52,705 bases of DNA from Candidatus Eisenbacteria bacterium. GTDB lineage: Bacteria > Desulfobacterota > Binatia > DP-6. A program made the position numbers and the translations under genes. The stretch covers positions 1 to 52,705 of the forward strand of contig DATJZY010000102.1 in the NCBI GenBank assembly GCA_035577985.1, read 5' to 3'. This document shows, in pieces, positions 29,301 to 38,363 of the stretch; position 1 is the stretch's first letter, and every line of letters starts with the position of its first letter. The notes under the pieces are model-generated. The model was not told where the DNA came from, ran no database searches, and saw only the letters and a program-made list of their open reading frames with translations.

Positions 29301-29702
29301 CATGACGGTGAAGTCGCGCTTGTGCTGCCCGCCGACGTCGCCGGCCAGCACGAGCCCCGAGTTGATGCCGATGTGGATGCCGATCGCCGCCGGCGGCCGC
29401 TCGGTCTCGTTGAAGTGGGCGATGCGGTTGCGCATCTCGATCGCCGCGTTGACGGCCTGCCGCGCCGCGTGTTCGAGCGCCTGCGGGACGCCGAAGAGCG
29501 CCATGATGCAGTCGCCGATGTACTTGTCGACGTGGCCGCCGTGCTTCGTCACGCATTCCTCGAGGAGCCCGAAGCACTCGTTCATCAGGTCGGTGACGTC
29601 CTCGGGATCGAGCTTCCCCGACAGGGCGGTGAACCCCGAGACGTCGGCGAACATGACCGTCGCGTAACGACGCTGACTTTCGCGGGAAGGAGGGGTGGCC
29701 AT
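26310..29702 (-). CDS. Adenylate cyclase fused to AAA/STAND ATPase and TPR region
   Basis: About 1130 aa. Residues 12-190 are a class III nucleotidyl cyclase with both metal-binding Asp residues (D20 in F-A-D-V-S-G; D64 in Y-I-G-D), the preceding K60 and the transition-state pair N139/R143 in V-N-L-A-S-R. It therefore looks catalytically complete and adenylate-specific. A P-loop ATPase follows (G-E-A-G-L-G-K-S at 241-248; Walker B V-V-V-M-E-D at 369-374). The rest, about 600 residues, is helical and TPR-like. It is a cytoplasmic signalling protein making cAMP under control of an unknown ligand or partner. An ATG at 29738 would add 12 residues. Confidence 0.9.
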   Translation of the reverse strand: MATPPSRESQRRYATVMFADVSGFTALSGKLDPEDVTDLMNECFGLLEECVTKHGGHVDKYIGDCIMALFGVPQALEHAARQAVNAAIEMRNRIAHFNETERPPAAIGIHIGINSGLVLAGDVGGQHKRDFTVMGDTVNLASRLKDASPTGEIWVGPQTYSDARLDIDFAPVKAISLKGIEQPVRPYRVTSVRARRYGARSASAERGLFSDLVGRDAEVGELQARLAALAQGRGWIMSVVGEAGLGKSRLVHEAIGPGPRSDLTLLEGRALAMGANLRFHPFVDLLHQWADIAEEDTPDDAAEKLERAVTAALGDGSADAFPFIATLAGVRLDGAHAARLKDIEGDALERLIAKHLRDLLVALAAVRPCVVVMEDLHWADQSSTKLLLSLLPLARERPIVFVLAYRPDYARTSGAVQQEITGRLASEHTMLRLAPLDGRQCVQLLHNLLSSQDQPHPAWTRILAKADGNPFFIEEVIRSLIDQEAIVRTPQGYQVTDRIESVVVPATIQEVIMARVDRLPDNARQILQLASVIGRQAPYRILQAVASESEQLAFGLAYLQRSQLLEEDRSGDEVVWAFTHALAQETVYESILLRTRKAAHLKVAEAIEVLFAQRLGDVHGQLAYHYSRGEHLEKAEEYLFKAGEDAARSAASEEALTLFREASRMFIARHGDGGDPRKKALLEKNIALALLNRGDLSESIAHFDRALEYFGERVPKTTAQSYSRFVMDFIAVIGQLYLGLKRPRRVDDWDRERHVWQVLFNRGRAQITSDPTRLFFDTVAGFRQLNRIDASRIDQAGALYASCASMFCYSGISFAVSRRALAIAQGLIRPDSVQDRFTCAAMEFTQDYLEGKWEHGHVVDDALVDEALRYGQLWDANTYLGLRCDQRLRRGEFAEAGALLDRLGHLRDDYGYAFAGANLEGMQAVLCAEARQLPEALAAIESYLAGRHEDALRTFGLGTKAKIQTLLGDLDGAAQSLVAAATIVGRSREVPPWHRSAYAAARLRHLAMRAEAGDPAAAAQAKQAVRYAERVAAMVALQRTEIHQLVGRLHMALGRRRAALAAFRRSLDVGTALGAEPEMARTYAELARDLGSDRLGDLDAAACRAKAQTLFERLALAWDATRLRDVDRAA

Positions 29703-29765
29703 GAGCTCAAGGCCTGATGCGGATCTGACACGCGACATCCTGAGGCGTCAACCGAAGCGCAGCGT

Positions 29766-29812
29766 GAGCACGGCCGGAAGGCCGCGCCCCGCGTCACCGG
29801 GCGACCGTGCTC
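29766..29812. terminator. Inverted repeat downstream of hslU, possible terminator
   Basis: GAGCACGG (29766-29773) pairs perfectly with CCGTGCTC (29805-29812). The enclosed 31 nt contain a smaller GGCC-based hairpin. It lies 11 nt after the hslU stop and before the cyclase gene on the same strand. There is no U-tract, so it is only a candidate. Confidence 0.4.
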
Positions 29813-29822
29813 CTTCCCTGCA

Positions 29823-31159
<1,337 letters not shown>

Positions 31160-31163
<4 letters not shown>

Positions 31164-31726
31164 GACGCGGCCAGTTCCTCGATCGTCAACTGGTCGTTCG
31201 TGTACACGCAGATCGCGGCGGCGATGCGCAAGGCCTCCTCGACGATCTGCCGGGGGCCGAGGGAGGAGTGCCGGACCAGCGCGCGCGCGGCGGCGAGCGC
31301 GAAGTTGCCGCCCGAGCCGATCGCGGCGACGCCGTCTTCCGGCTCGATCACGTCGCCCGTGCCCGACACGATGAGCAGCGCGTCGCGGTCCGCGACGATC
31401 ATGAGCGCTTCCAGCCGTCGCAGCATGCGGTCGGTGCGCCAGTCCTTCGCCAGCTCGACGGCGGCGCGCCGCAGGTTGCCATTCACCTTCTCGAGCTTCT
31501 GCTCGAAGCGCTCGAAGAGCGTGATCGCGTCCGCGCCCGCGCCGGCGAAGCCGGCGATGACGCGATCCTGGTAGAGCCGGCGGACCTTGTTGGCGTTGTG
31601 CTTGACCACCGTCTGTCCGAGCGTCACCTGGCCGTCGCCGCCGAGGACGACGCGGCCCGCGTGGCGCACCGCGAGGATCGTGGTCGAGCGGAGCCTAGGC
31701 ACGGGGATGTGCTCGGTCATACGCAT
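31160..31726 (-). CDS. hslV: ATP-dependent protease subunit HslV, with propeptide
   Basis: 188 aa. The Ntn-type nucleophile Thr is in S-T-T-I-L-A-V-R, about residue 15-16, so an N-terminal propeptide of about 15 residues must be removed; in E. coli only the initiator Met precedes the Thr. The rest is canonical: [21 protein letters not shown] and [14 protein letters not shown]. The start could be 31726 or the ATG six bases later. Its start overlaps the xerC end by about 30 bp, and its stop overlaps hslU. Confidence 0.96.
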
Positions 31727-32591
31727 CCATCAGGCGTCGCAGGTCGACGTGCGTGTAGCGTTGCGTCGTGGAGAGGCTCGCGTGGCCGAGCAGCTCCTGG
31801 ATGGCGCGCAGGTCGGCGCCGCCGCCGAGCAGGTGCGTCGCGAAGGTGTGGCGGAGCGCGTGCGGCGTCGCCTTCGTGGTCGTGCCGCTGGCGACGACGT
31901 ACCGCTCCATGCTGCGGGCGACGCTGCGCGACGTGAGCCGGCCGCCACGCGCGTTGCGGAAGACGGGGCCACTGCGCACCGGCCAGCCGCGGCCCGTGCA
32001 CGCCGCGCGATAGGCGGCGAGGGCGCGCAGCGCCGGACGGCCGACGGGGACGATCCGCTCCTTGCGGCCCTTGCCGAGCACGCGCACGGTCTCGGCGTCG
32101 GTGTCGACCGACGTCCAGTCGAGCCCGGTGAGCTCGCTCACGCGCAGCCCCGAGGAGTACAGCAGCTCCAGGATCGCGCGATCACGCAGGCCCCCGAAGG
32201 CATCGGCCGCCGGCGTCGAGAGGAGTCGATCCACTTCGTCGAGGGAGAGATGCGCCGGCAGCTTGCGGCGCGTCTTCGGCGTCACGATGCCGGCGGTGGG
32301 ATCCTTGCGCAGGCGTCCGGACGTGACGAGGAAGTGGAAGAAGCCGCGCACCGCGGCGAGCTTCCGCGCGATCGACGTACGCTCGGCCTCGCCGTCGAGC
32401 GTGCGCAGCCAGTGGCGGACGTCGGCAGCGCCCACCGCGCCCACACCGCTCGCACCCGCGACCGCGAGAAACTGTCGCACGTCGCCGAGATATGCGCGCA
32501 GCGTGTGCAGCGACGCCGCGCGCTCCGTGCGCAGATACGACGCCCACGCCTCCACGGCGTCGGCCGTTGCGCGCGCCGTCCTTGTCGGCAT
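31695..32591 (-). CDS. xerC: Tyrosine recombinase XerC
   Basis: 298 aa, full length for XerC/XerD. The catalytic residues are all present: R150 (S-G-L-R-V-S-E-L), K174 (G-K-G-R-K-E-R), H244 and R247 (H-A-L-R-H-T-F-A-T), H270 (L-L-G-H-A-S) and nucleophile Y279 (Q-R-Y-T-H). It resolves chromosome dimers at dif. The gene order xerC-hslV-hslU is known from other bacteria such as Bacillus codV-clpQ-clpY, which supports XerC over a mobile integrase. The ATG at 32591 has only a weak ribosome site. Confidence 0.95.
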   Translation of the reverse strand: MPTRTARATADAVEAWASYLRTERAASLHTLRAYLGDVRQFLAVAGASGVGAVGAADVRHWLRTLDGEAERTSIARKLAAVRGFFHFLVTSGRLRKDPTAGIVTPKTRRKLPAHLSLDEVDRLLSTPAADAFGGLRDRAILELLYSSGLRVSELTGLDWTSVDTDAETVRVLGKGRKERIVPVGRPALRALAAYRAACTGRGWPVRSGPVFRNARGGRLTSRSVARSMERYVVASGTTTKATPHALRHTFATHLLGGGADLRAIQELLGHASLSTTQRYTHVDLRRLMDAYDRAHPRA

Positions 32592-32630
32592 GATGACGGC
32601 GATGCTATCACGGCGCCCGGATCGAACAAG

Positions 32631-33047
32631 GTGAGAACACCGCGCACATTTGCCACGATTGGACTCCTGCTCGCACTCGCGACGAGCGGCGCGTGCCGTC
32701 CCGATCCGTCGACGTCGCGCGGCACCGCCGAATCGTTTCTCGACGCGCACTACGTCGCGATCGACCTCCATGCGGCGCTTCCGTTCACGAGCGGCGTCGC
32801 TCGCAAGAAGGTCGAGCAGGAGCTGGAGCTCGTGAAGGGCGTTTCGATCGACGACAGCACGATGAAGCCGATCGTCCGGTACGCGCTGCTCGAAGAGCAG
32901 GCCGACGCCGACGGCGGCGTGAAGTATCTCTATCAGGGCAAGATCACGGTCGAGAACGCCGACGGCCTCGAACGTCGCTGGCTCGTCACCGTCCGGCGCG
33001 AGCCCGACGGCTTCCGCGTCACCAACTACCAGGAGTTCGCCGAATGA
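32631..33047 (+). CDS. Small putative lipoprotein of unknown function
   Basis: About 138 aa from a GTG at 32631 (V-R-T-P-R-T-F-A-T-I-G-L-L-L-A-L-A). The signal ends in T-S-G-A-C, a plausible lipobox. The mature part reads like a nuclear-transport-factor-2-type small alpha+beta domain (E-S-F-L-D-A-H-Y near the start; strands Y-L-Y-Q-G-K-I-T-V and R-W-L-V-T-V-R-R), but I do not assign a family. It diverges from xerC with 39 bp between starts, and its stop overlaps the next ATG (ATGA). Confidence 0.7.
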   Translation: MRTPRTFATIGLLLALATSGACRPDPSTSRGTAESFLDAHYVAIDLHAALPFTSGVARKKVEQELELVKGVSIDDSTMKPIVRYALLEEQADADGGVKYLYQGKITVENADGLERRWLVTVRREPDGFRVTNYQEFAE

Positions 33048-33832
33048 AGCGCACGTACGTCCTCGCCCTCGCGCTCCTCGCCGTCGCACCCGCGTGGGCC
33101 GTGACGGGTCGCGAGGTGATCGACACCGCCCAGCAGAAGAACGGCTTCTCGACGTGGAAGGATCGCACGCTCGACGCCACCATGGACACGTTCGCAGGCA
33201 AGGCGCCGACGCGTACGCGGGTCATGGAGATCACCGAGACCACCGATCCGCGCGGCGAGCATCGGACCTTCATCTCGTTCACCAGTCCCTCGGACGTGCA
33301 GGGGACGCGCTTCCTGCATCTGTCGCCGCGCGGCACCGGCGACCAGCAGTGGATCTTCACGCCCGCGTCGCGCCGCGTGCGACGGCTCGCGGAGTCGCAG
33401 CGCGACGAGAACTTCTTCGGCGCCGACCTCTCGTATCGCGACCTCGAGCTGCTGGTGCGCATCCAGCAGTGGAACGACGCCGAGGCGACGGCGACCTTCG
33501 ACAAGGAGGAGACGCTCGACGGCAAGGCGTGCAACGTCGTGACGCTGGTGCCGAAGAACGAGGAGTTCCCGAACTACTCGAAGTACGTGCTCTGGTTCGG
33601 GAAAGACGATTCCCTCCTGTGGCGCGTCGACGTGTTCGACCAGGACGGCAAAGTCTTCAAGCGCGTGCGACCGCGCAAGTACGAGCGCATCGGGGCGTAC
33701 GCGACCGCCATGGAGGCCGAGATCGAGACGCTGCCCTACGACACGCGGACCGTCTTCGCCTTCCGTGAGGTGAAGTACGACCACGGCGTCGGCGACACGA
33801 TGTTCAGCGTCTCGAACCTCGACCACGGCTGA
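33044..33832 (+). CDS. LolA-superfamily outer-membrane lipoprotein-sorting-like protein
   Basis: 262 aa with a signal peptide (M-K-R-T-Y-V-L-A-L-A-L-L-A-V-A-P-A-W-A). The mature protein follows the COG2834 pattern: an amphipathic N-terminal helix (D-T-A-Q-Q-K-N-G-F-S-T-W), strand with M-E-I-T-E-T, F-L-H-L-S-P-R, W-I-F-T-P-A-S-R-R-V-R-R-L, D-L-S-Y-R-D-L-E and the late K-V-F-K-R strand. It is predicted to bind a lipid or lipoprotein acyl chain in the periplasm. Such genes commonly sit beside RND/MMPL or FtsX-type exporters, and here the convergent neighbour is an FtsX-type permease. Confidence 0.85.
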   Translation: MKRTYVLALALLAVAPAWAVTGREVIDTAQQKNGFSTWKDRTLDATMDTFAGKAPTRTRVMEITETTDPRGEHRTFISFTSPSDVQGTRFLHLSPRGTGDQQWIFTPASRRVRRLAESQRDENFFGADLSYRDLELLVRIQQWNDAEATATFDKEETLDGKACNVVTLVPKNEEFPNYSKYVLWFGKDDSLLWRVDVFDQDGKVFKRVRPRKYERIGAYATAMEAEIETLPYDTRTVFAFREVKYDHGVGDTMFSVSNLDHG

Positions 33833-33833
33833 G

Positions 33834-33856
33834 CCGCGGCGTGCCGCACGCGGCGG
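33834..33856. terminator. Hairpin between convergent genes, candidate bidirectional terminator
   Basis: The 24-nt space between the LolA-like stop and the permease stop is almost entirely one hairpin: CCGC/GCGG outside, a single-base mismatch, then GCGTG/CACGC around a CCG loop. It reads the same on both strands, fitting a shared terminator; no T-run follows. Confidence 0.45.
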
Positions 33857-36418
33857 TTACTCGCCGCGCAGCGCTTCGACGACGGGCAGCCGGGCCACCC
33901 GGCGGGCGGGGAGGAGCCCCGCCGGCACGCTCACGGCGAGGGCCGCCAGCGCCGCGATCGGCAGCGACGCCGTCGCGAAGTGGAAGTCGAGGTCCCAGCC
34001 GAGCTGTACGGTGAAGTTCACGCGCACCCACAGCAGGGACAGGACGAGACCCATGAGGACGCCGCCGATCCAGCCGAGCACGCCGACGCCGGCGGCCTCG
34101 GCGACGACCGAGCGCGCCACCTGTGCGCGCGTCGCGCCGCTCGCGCGCAGCAACGCCAGCTCGCGACGCCGGTCGAGCGAGACGGCGAGCAGCGCCTCGG
34201 CCAGGCCGAGCGCGGCGACGACGAGCGGCAGCACCTCGAGGGCCTTGGTGAAGCGGAAGGCGCGGCGCACCGCGTCCTGGTGGTAGGCGTAGAGCTCGCG
34301 CTGCGTCAGCACCTTGAGACCGAGCCGGCCGCCCGGCCCCGCGGCGACCGCGCGCCGCACCGTTTCGAGGCTCGCGCCCGGCGCGAGCCACACGTGGAAG
34401 CGATTCGCCGTGTGGTCGTCCCACCAGCGCTGGTACGTCGGGCGCGCCATCACGATGCTGCCGCGGGGCGAGACGTAGTCGACGACGACGCCGGCGACCG
34501 AGGTCGAGAGCGGGCCGTGCGGTGTCTCGACGTCGAGGGTGCTGCCGACGCCGACGCCGAACTGGCGCGCGAAGTTGCGTGACACGAGCACGCCCGTGCC
34601 CGCCCGCACCGCGGCGAGCGCGGCGGTGGGATCGCCGGCCGAGAACACGAAGTCGTCCCGGCGTCCCGGGTCGAACGCCGCGAGCTCGAGGGAGTCGACG
34701 CTGATCCGCTCGCCCCGGAAGCGGTGCTCGGCCAATCGCAGCAGCTCGACGCGCGCGATGCCGGGGAGGGCGGCGAGCTCGGCCGCGAGCGACTCGTCGA
34801 CCGGGGATTCGATCCATCCGGTGGTGGCGGTCGATGCGACCACGAGGTCGGCGCGCACCTGGTGGCGGATGAAGTCGAGAACCGACTCCTCGAAGCTGCG
34901 CGCCAGGGTGCCGGCCATGATCATGATCCCGAGGCCGAGCGCGAGCACGGCGGCCGCGAGCGCGAGCGCGCTCGGCAGGCGCGCCAGGCGATCGACCGCG
35001 AGACGGCTCGCGAACCCGACCCGCTCGCGGAGCGGCCCGAGCACGCCGCGCGCCACGTGCGCCGCGCCGCGCATGAAGAGACAGACGAGGAGGGCGTCGA
35101 GCGCGATCGCCGCGACGTTGCCGCTCCACGCGGAGTCCGTGCGGATGGTGAGCGCGAGCGCCACGGCGGTGACGACCGCGAGCGCCGCCACGACGAGCGG
35201 CGCCGGCCAGCGCCGTTCGGCTGTCGCGTCGGGCGGCCGGACCGCGGCGAGCGGCGAGACGGCCGCGGCGCCGCGTCCGGGTGCCCACCCCGCGACCAGC
35301 GCGGCGCCGAGACCAGCGACGGCACCCAGAGCGAGCGTCCCGGCCGTCACGTCGAGGCCGCGCGTGAACGTCGTCATGGCGAAGATGAGCGACGTGCTCT
35401 CGTTGGCGAGATCGATGAGGGCGCGCGCCAGCACGAGGCCGAGCGGGATGCCGAGCGCCGTCCCGACCGCGCCCGCGAGCACGGACTCGCCGACCACGAG
35501 GCGCAGGATCTGCGCGCGGGCGGCGCCGACCGAGCGCGCGAGCCCGAGCTCGCGGCGGCGCGCCGCGACGGCGGTGGCGACCGTGCTGCCGACGACGAAC
35601 ACCGCGGCCAGGAGGGCCAGCCCCGAGATGCCGGAGAGGAGCGTGCGATACGATCGGAGGTAGCGCTCGATCTGCTCGCCGCGCCGCGCCGGCGGCAGTG
35701 CCTCGAGACCCGGATCCAGCACGGCGGCGATGCGCCGCACCGCTTCGTCGGCCGAGACGCCGGGGCGCAGCGTCACGTCGACCTGGTCGATGCGGCGCTC
35801 GCGGCCGAGCACCGTCTCCGCGCCGATGACGTCCATGAGGATGAGGTTGCCGCCGAAGGCGCGCCCGACGCCGCCCGGCGGCAGGACGCCGCGCACGACG
35901 AACGTCTTGATGCCGACCGGCGTGCGCAGGCGCAGGGGCGCGCCGTCTTTCAGCCCCGTACGGGCGGCGAACGTGTCGGTCACCACGATGCTGTATGGAT
36001 CGACGAGGAAGCCGAGGGGGTCCTCGACCACCCGATCGCCCGACCTCACGAGATGGAGTGTCTTGATGGCGTGGCCGTCGCTCACGTCGGCGGCGAACAC
36101 GGCGAGCGCCTCACCGGCCGCGGGCGGATCCACGGCGAAGAACGTCTCGGTGAGGATGGGGACGGCGTGGTCGACGCCGGGCACGTCGCGGATGCGGTCG
36201 GCGACCGCCTCGTCGAACGATCCCTGACCGCGCACCTGCAATGCCGCCGTTCCGGCAAGGTCGTCGATGGCGTCGGTGAACGCCGCCAGGGTCGTCGCGT
36301 TGACGGCCTGGATCGCGACCACGAGGGCCACGCCGCAGGCGACCCCGCCGGCGGTGAGCGCGCTGCGCATGGGATGGCGCCGCAGCTCGCGCCAGGCCAG
36401 CAGCAGGACCGCTCTCAC
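33857..36418 (-). CDS. FtsX-family ABC transporter permease with two FtsX domains
   Basis: 853 aa from a GTG start. An N-terminal membrane helix (about 17-40) is followed by a large periplasmic MacB-like region. A first FtsX block (about 265-345, with R-R-R-E-L-G-L-A-R-S-V-G-A) comes next, then further helices near 400 and 460-510. A second periplasmic region follows, and a final FtsX block near 730-845 (R-R-R-E-L-A-L-L-R-A-S-G-A). This duplicated layout is typical of lipoprotein/lipid-exporting permeases. No ATP-binding subunit gene is adjacent. It is divergent from the dodecin genes and convergent with the LolA-like gene. Confidence 0.88.
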   Translation of the reverse strand: MRAVLLLAWRELRRHPMRSALTAGGVACGVALVVAIQAVNATTLAAFTDAIDDLAGTAALQVRGQGSFDEAVADRIRDVPGVDHAVPILTETFFAVDPPAAGEALAVFAADVSDGHAIKTLHLVRSGDRVVEDPLGFLVDPYSIVVTDTFAARTGLKDGAPLRLRTPVGIKTFVVRGVLPPGGVGRAFGGNLILMDVIGAETVLGRERRIDQVDVTLRPGVSADEAVRRIAAVLDPGLEALPPARRGEQIERYLRSYRTLLSGISGLALLAAVFVVGSTVATAVAARRRELGLARSVGAARAQILRLVVGESVLAGAVGTALGIPLGLVLARALIDLANESTSLIFAMTTFTRGLDVTAGTLALGAVAGLGAALVAGWAPGRGAAAVSPLAAVRPPDATAERRWPAPLVVAALAVVTAVALALTIRTDSAWSGNVAAIALDALLVCLFMRGAAHVARGVLGPLRERVGFASRLAVDRLARLPSALALAAAVLALGLGIMIMAGTLARSFEESVLDFIRHQVRADLVVASTATTGWIESPVDESLAAELAALPGIARVELLRLAEHRFRGERISVDSLELAAFDPGRRDDFVFSAGDPTAALAAVRAGTGVLVSRNFARQFGVGVGSTLDVETPHGPLSTSVAGVVVDYVSPRGSIVMARPTYQRWWDDHTANRFHVWLAPGASLETVRRAVAAGPGGRLGLKVLTQRELYAYHQDAVRRAFRFTKALEVLPLVVAALGLAEALLAVSLDRRRELALLRASGATRAQVARSVVAEAAGVGVLGWIGGVLMGLVLSLLWVRVNFTVQLGWDLDFHFATASLPIAALAALAVSVPAGLLPARRVARLPVVEALRGE

Positions 36419-36475
36419 GACGCGCGAGTATGGCCGGCTTGAATGCCCCGGGCCAGCTCTGGTAGCCGCCTGGGT

Positions 36476-36679
36476 GTGGCCATCGCGCGGGTGACCGAGC
36501 TGATCACGTCGTCCCCCGACGGGTTCCGTGAGGCGGTCGAGGCCGGGGTCGCGCGGGCGGCCCGCACGCTGCGCAACATTACCGGGCTCGAGGTCACGGG
36601 CAAGCGCGTGAAGGTCGAGCGCGGGCTCATCACCGAATACCGGGTCGAGATGAAGCTCATCTTCCTGCTCGACGAGTAG
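36476..36679 (+). CDS. Dodecin family protein 1
   Basis: About 67 aa from a GTG at 36476 (V-A-I-A-R-V-T-E-L-I-T-S-S-P-D-G-F); an ATG at 36443 would add 11 unconserved residues. The rest fits dodecin: A-R-A-A-R-T-L-R-N-I-T-G-L-E-V, then G-L-I-T-E-Y-R-V-E-M-K-L-I-F-L-L. The Trp that stacks on flavin in classical dodecins should lie in the T-L-R-N-x-x-[W]-x-E-V segment, but Gly is present. It is therefore closer to the 'calcium dodecin' type. Dodecins form hollow dodecamers. The second dodecin starts 11 nt after its stop. Confidence 0.85.
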   Translation: MAIARVTELITSSPDGFREAVEAGVARAARTLRNITGLEVTGKRVKVERGLITEYRVEMKLIFLLDE

Positions 36680-36690
36680 AGGATCGGATC

Positions 36691-36897
36691 ATGGCGGTCG
36701 CACGGCAGACACAGATCATCGGCGCGTCCCCGCACAGCTGGGAGGACGCCGTCCGCAACGCCCTCGAGCGCGCGAACAAGACCCTGCGCAACATCACCGG
36801 CATAGAGGTCCTGAAGGAGAACGCGGCAGTGGAGAACGGCAAGGTCGCGGAGTACCGGACGACGCTGCTCGTCACCTTCGTACTCGAGGGCACGTGA
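36691..36897 (+). CDS. Dodecin family protein 2
   Basis: 68 aa (M-A-V-A-R-Q-T-Q-I-I-G-A-S-P-H-S-W). It is a paralogue of the preceding gene, sharing the K/R-T-L-R-N-I-T-G-[LI]-E-V core and the V-E-x-G-x-[IV]-x-E-Y-R strand. Gly again replaces the flavin-stacking Trp. A good GAGGAT site precedes the ATG. Its TGA overlaps the GTG of the wax-ester synthase gene (GTGA). Mixed dodecamers of the two paralogues are conceivable. Confidence 0.87.
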   Translation: MAVARQTQIIGASPHSWEDAVRNALERANKTLRNITGIEVLKENAAVENGKVAEYRTTLLVTFVLEGT

Positions 36898-38345
36898 AGG
36901 CCGGCGATCGCATGACCGCGCTCGACGCGGCGTTCTTCAACCTCGAGCGCACGGGACAGCTCCTGCACGTCGGATCGGTGTCGATCACCGAGCGCCCGCT
37001 CGACTTCGCGCGCCTCGTCGACGACGTCGCCTCGCGGCTGCACCTGATCCCGCGCTACACACAGCGGGTCGTTCCGGTGCCGTTCAGTCTGGCGCTGCCG
37101 ACGTGGGAGCCGGCGCCGCGCTTCGACGTCCGCCAGCACGTCTTTCGTCACCAGCTCCGCCCGCCCGGCGATCGCGAGCAGCTCGGCAAGCTCGTCTCGC
37201 GCCTGTTCGCGCGCCCGCTCGACCGCGAGCGGCCGCTGTGGGAGCTGCACCAGATCGACGGTCTCGAGGGCAACCGCAGCGCACTCTTCGGTAAGGTCCA
37301 TCACTGCATGATCGACGGCGTCTCCGGCGTGCAGCTGATGGGCGTGCTCTTCGATCCCAGCCCGAAGCCCGCGCCTGCTCCCCCGGCGCCGCCGGCCGAG
37401 CCGACGCCGCCGTTGCCGTCGGCGACGCGCCAGCTCTGGCGCGGCCTGCGCGACGGGACGCGCACGATCGCGGCCCATGCGCGCGTCCTGGGCACGCTGC
37501 TCTCGAAACCCGAGGAGGCGATGGTCGAGCTCGGGCGGACCAGCGAGGCGGTGGGCGAGATGCTGCGCGTGCTGCTGGAACGCGTCCCGCCGACGCCGTT
37601 CAACGGCCACGTGAGCATCCTGCGCCGCGTGCTCTGGCGCACGGTGCCGCTCCACGAGCTGAAGAGCATCAAGAACCGCCTCGGCGGCACCGTGAACGAC
37701 GCCGTGCTGGCGACCATCTCGGGTGCGCTCCGCCGCTACCTCGAGGGGCATGGCCACAACCCCGATCGCGTCGAGCTGAAGGCCATGTGCCCCGTGAACG
37801 TGCGCACGGCCGACGAGCACCTGGCGCTCGGCAACCGCATCTCGATGATGGTGGCGCCGCTGCCGGTCGGGATCTACGACCCGCACGAGCGCTACCGGCA
37901 GGTGCGCGCGGCGATGGCGCAGATCAAGGCGAGCGGGGAGTCGGCGCGGATGACGCGCATCCTCGATCTGATGACGTTGCTGCCGCCCGCGCTGCAGACC
38001 GCGATCGGCTGGCTGCAGGTGCAGTCGTCACCGGTGAACACGATCTGCACCAACGTCCCCGGGCCGCCGGTGGTGCTGTACGCGCAAGGCGTGCGTCTCG
38101 AGTCGATGGTGCCGCTCGTACCCCTCGCGCAGGGGATCGGGCTCGCGTTCGCGATGCTGTCCTACGCCGACACGCTCACGATCGGCGTGACGCTCGATCC
38201 GGCGCTGCTGCGCGACGGCGAGCGGATCGTCGAGTGCCTCGGCGAGAGCTTCGATGAGCTGTGCAGGATCGCCGGGGTCGAGCGCGGCGAGCGCCACGGC
38301 CCGGTGCGGCCCGAGCGCCAGCGCCGCCCGAGCCAGGTGGCGTAG
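36894..38345 (+). CDS. Wax ester synthase/diacylglycerol acyltransferase (WS/DGAT)
   Basis: This 483-aa acyl-CoA-dependent acyltransferase makes wax esters or triacylglycerol. The family opening D-R-M-T-A-L-D-A-A-F-F lies at 5-15, which supports the upstream GTG start. The catalytic H-H-x3-D-G is H136-H137-C-M-I-D141-G. The C-terminal half has N-D-A-V-L-A-T-I-S-G-A-L-R and N-T-I-C-T-N-V-P-G-P, as in the UPF0089 region. A Pro/Ala linker at about 160-185 separates the halves. It overlaps the second dodecin gene by 4 bp. Confidence 0.94.
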   Translation: MKAGDRMTALDAAFFNLERTGQLLHVGSVSITERPLDFARLVDDVASRLHLIPRYTQRVVPVPFSLALPTWEPAPRFDVRQHVFRHQLRPPGDREQLGKLVSRLFARPLDRERPLWELHQIDGLEGNRSALFGKVHHCMIDGVSGVQLMGVLFDPSPKPAPAPPAPPAEPTPPLPSATRQLWRGLRDGTRTIAAHARVLGTLLSKPEEAMVELGRTSEAVGEMLRVLLERVPPTPFNGHVSILRRVLWRTVPLHELKSIKNRLGGTVNDAVLATISGALRRYLEGHGHNPDRVELKAMCPVNVRTADEHLALGNRISMMVAPLPVGIYDPHERYRQVRAAMAQIKASGESARMTRILDLMTLLPPALQTAIGWLQVQSSPVNTICTNVPGPPVVLYAQGVRLESMVPLVPLAQGIGLAFAMLSYADTLTIGVTLDPALLRDGERIVECLGESFDELCRIAGVERGERHGPVRPERQRRPSQVA

Positions 38346-38363
38346 GCCCAGGCGCGGCGCCTC

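Noticed and set aside
31695..32591. xerC as an integrase marking a genomic island
   Set aside because: Full-length XerC in the conserved xerC-hslV-hslU order, with no att repeats or tRNA nearby, so it is the housekeeping recombinase.
34539..36442. Plus-strand open frames opposite the FtsX permease
   Set aside because: Ser/Arg/Ala low-complexity products; the minus strand carries two FtsX domains with membrane helices.
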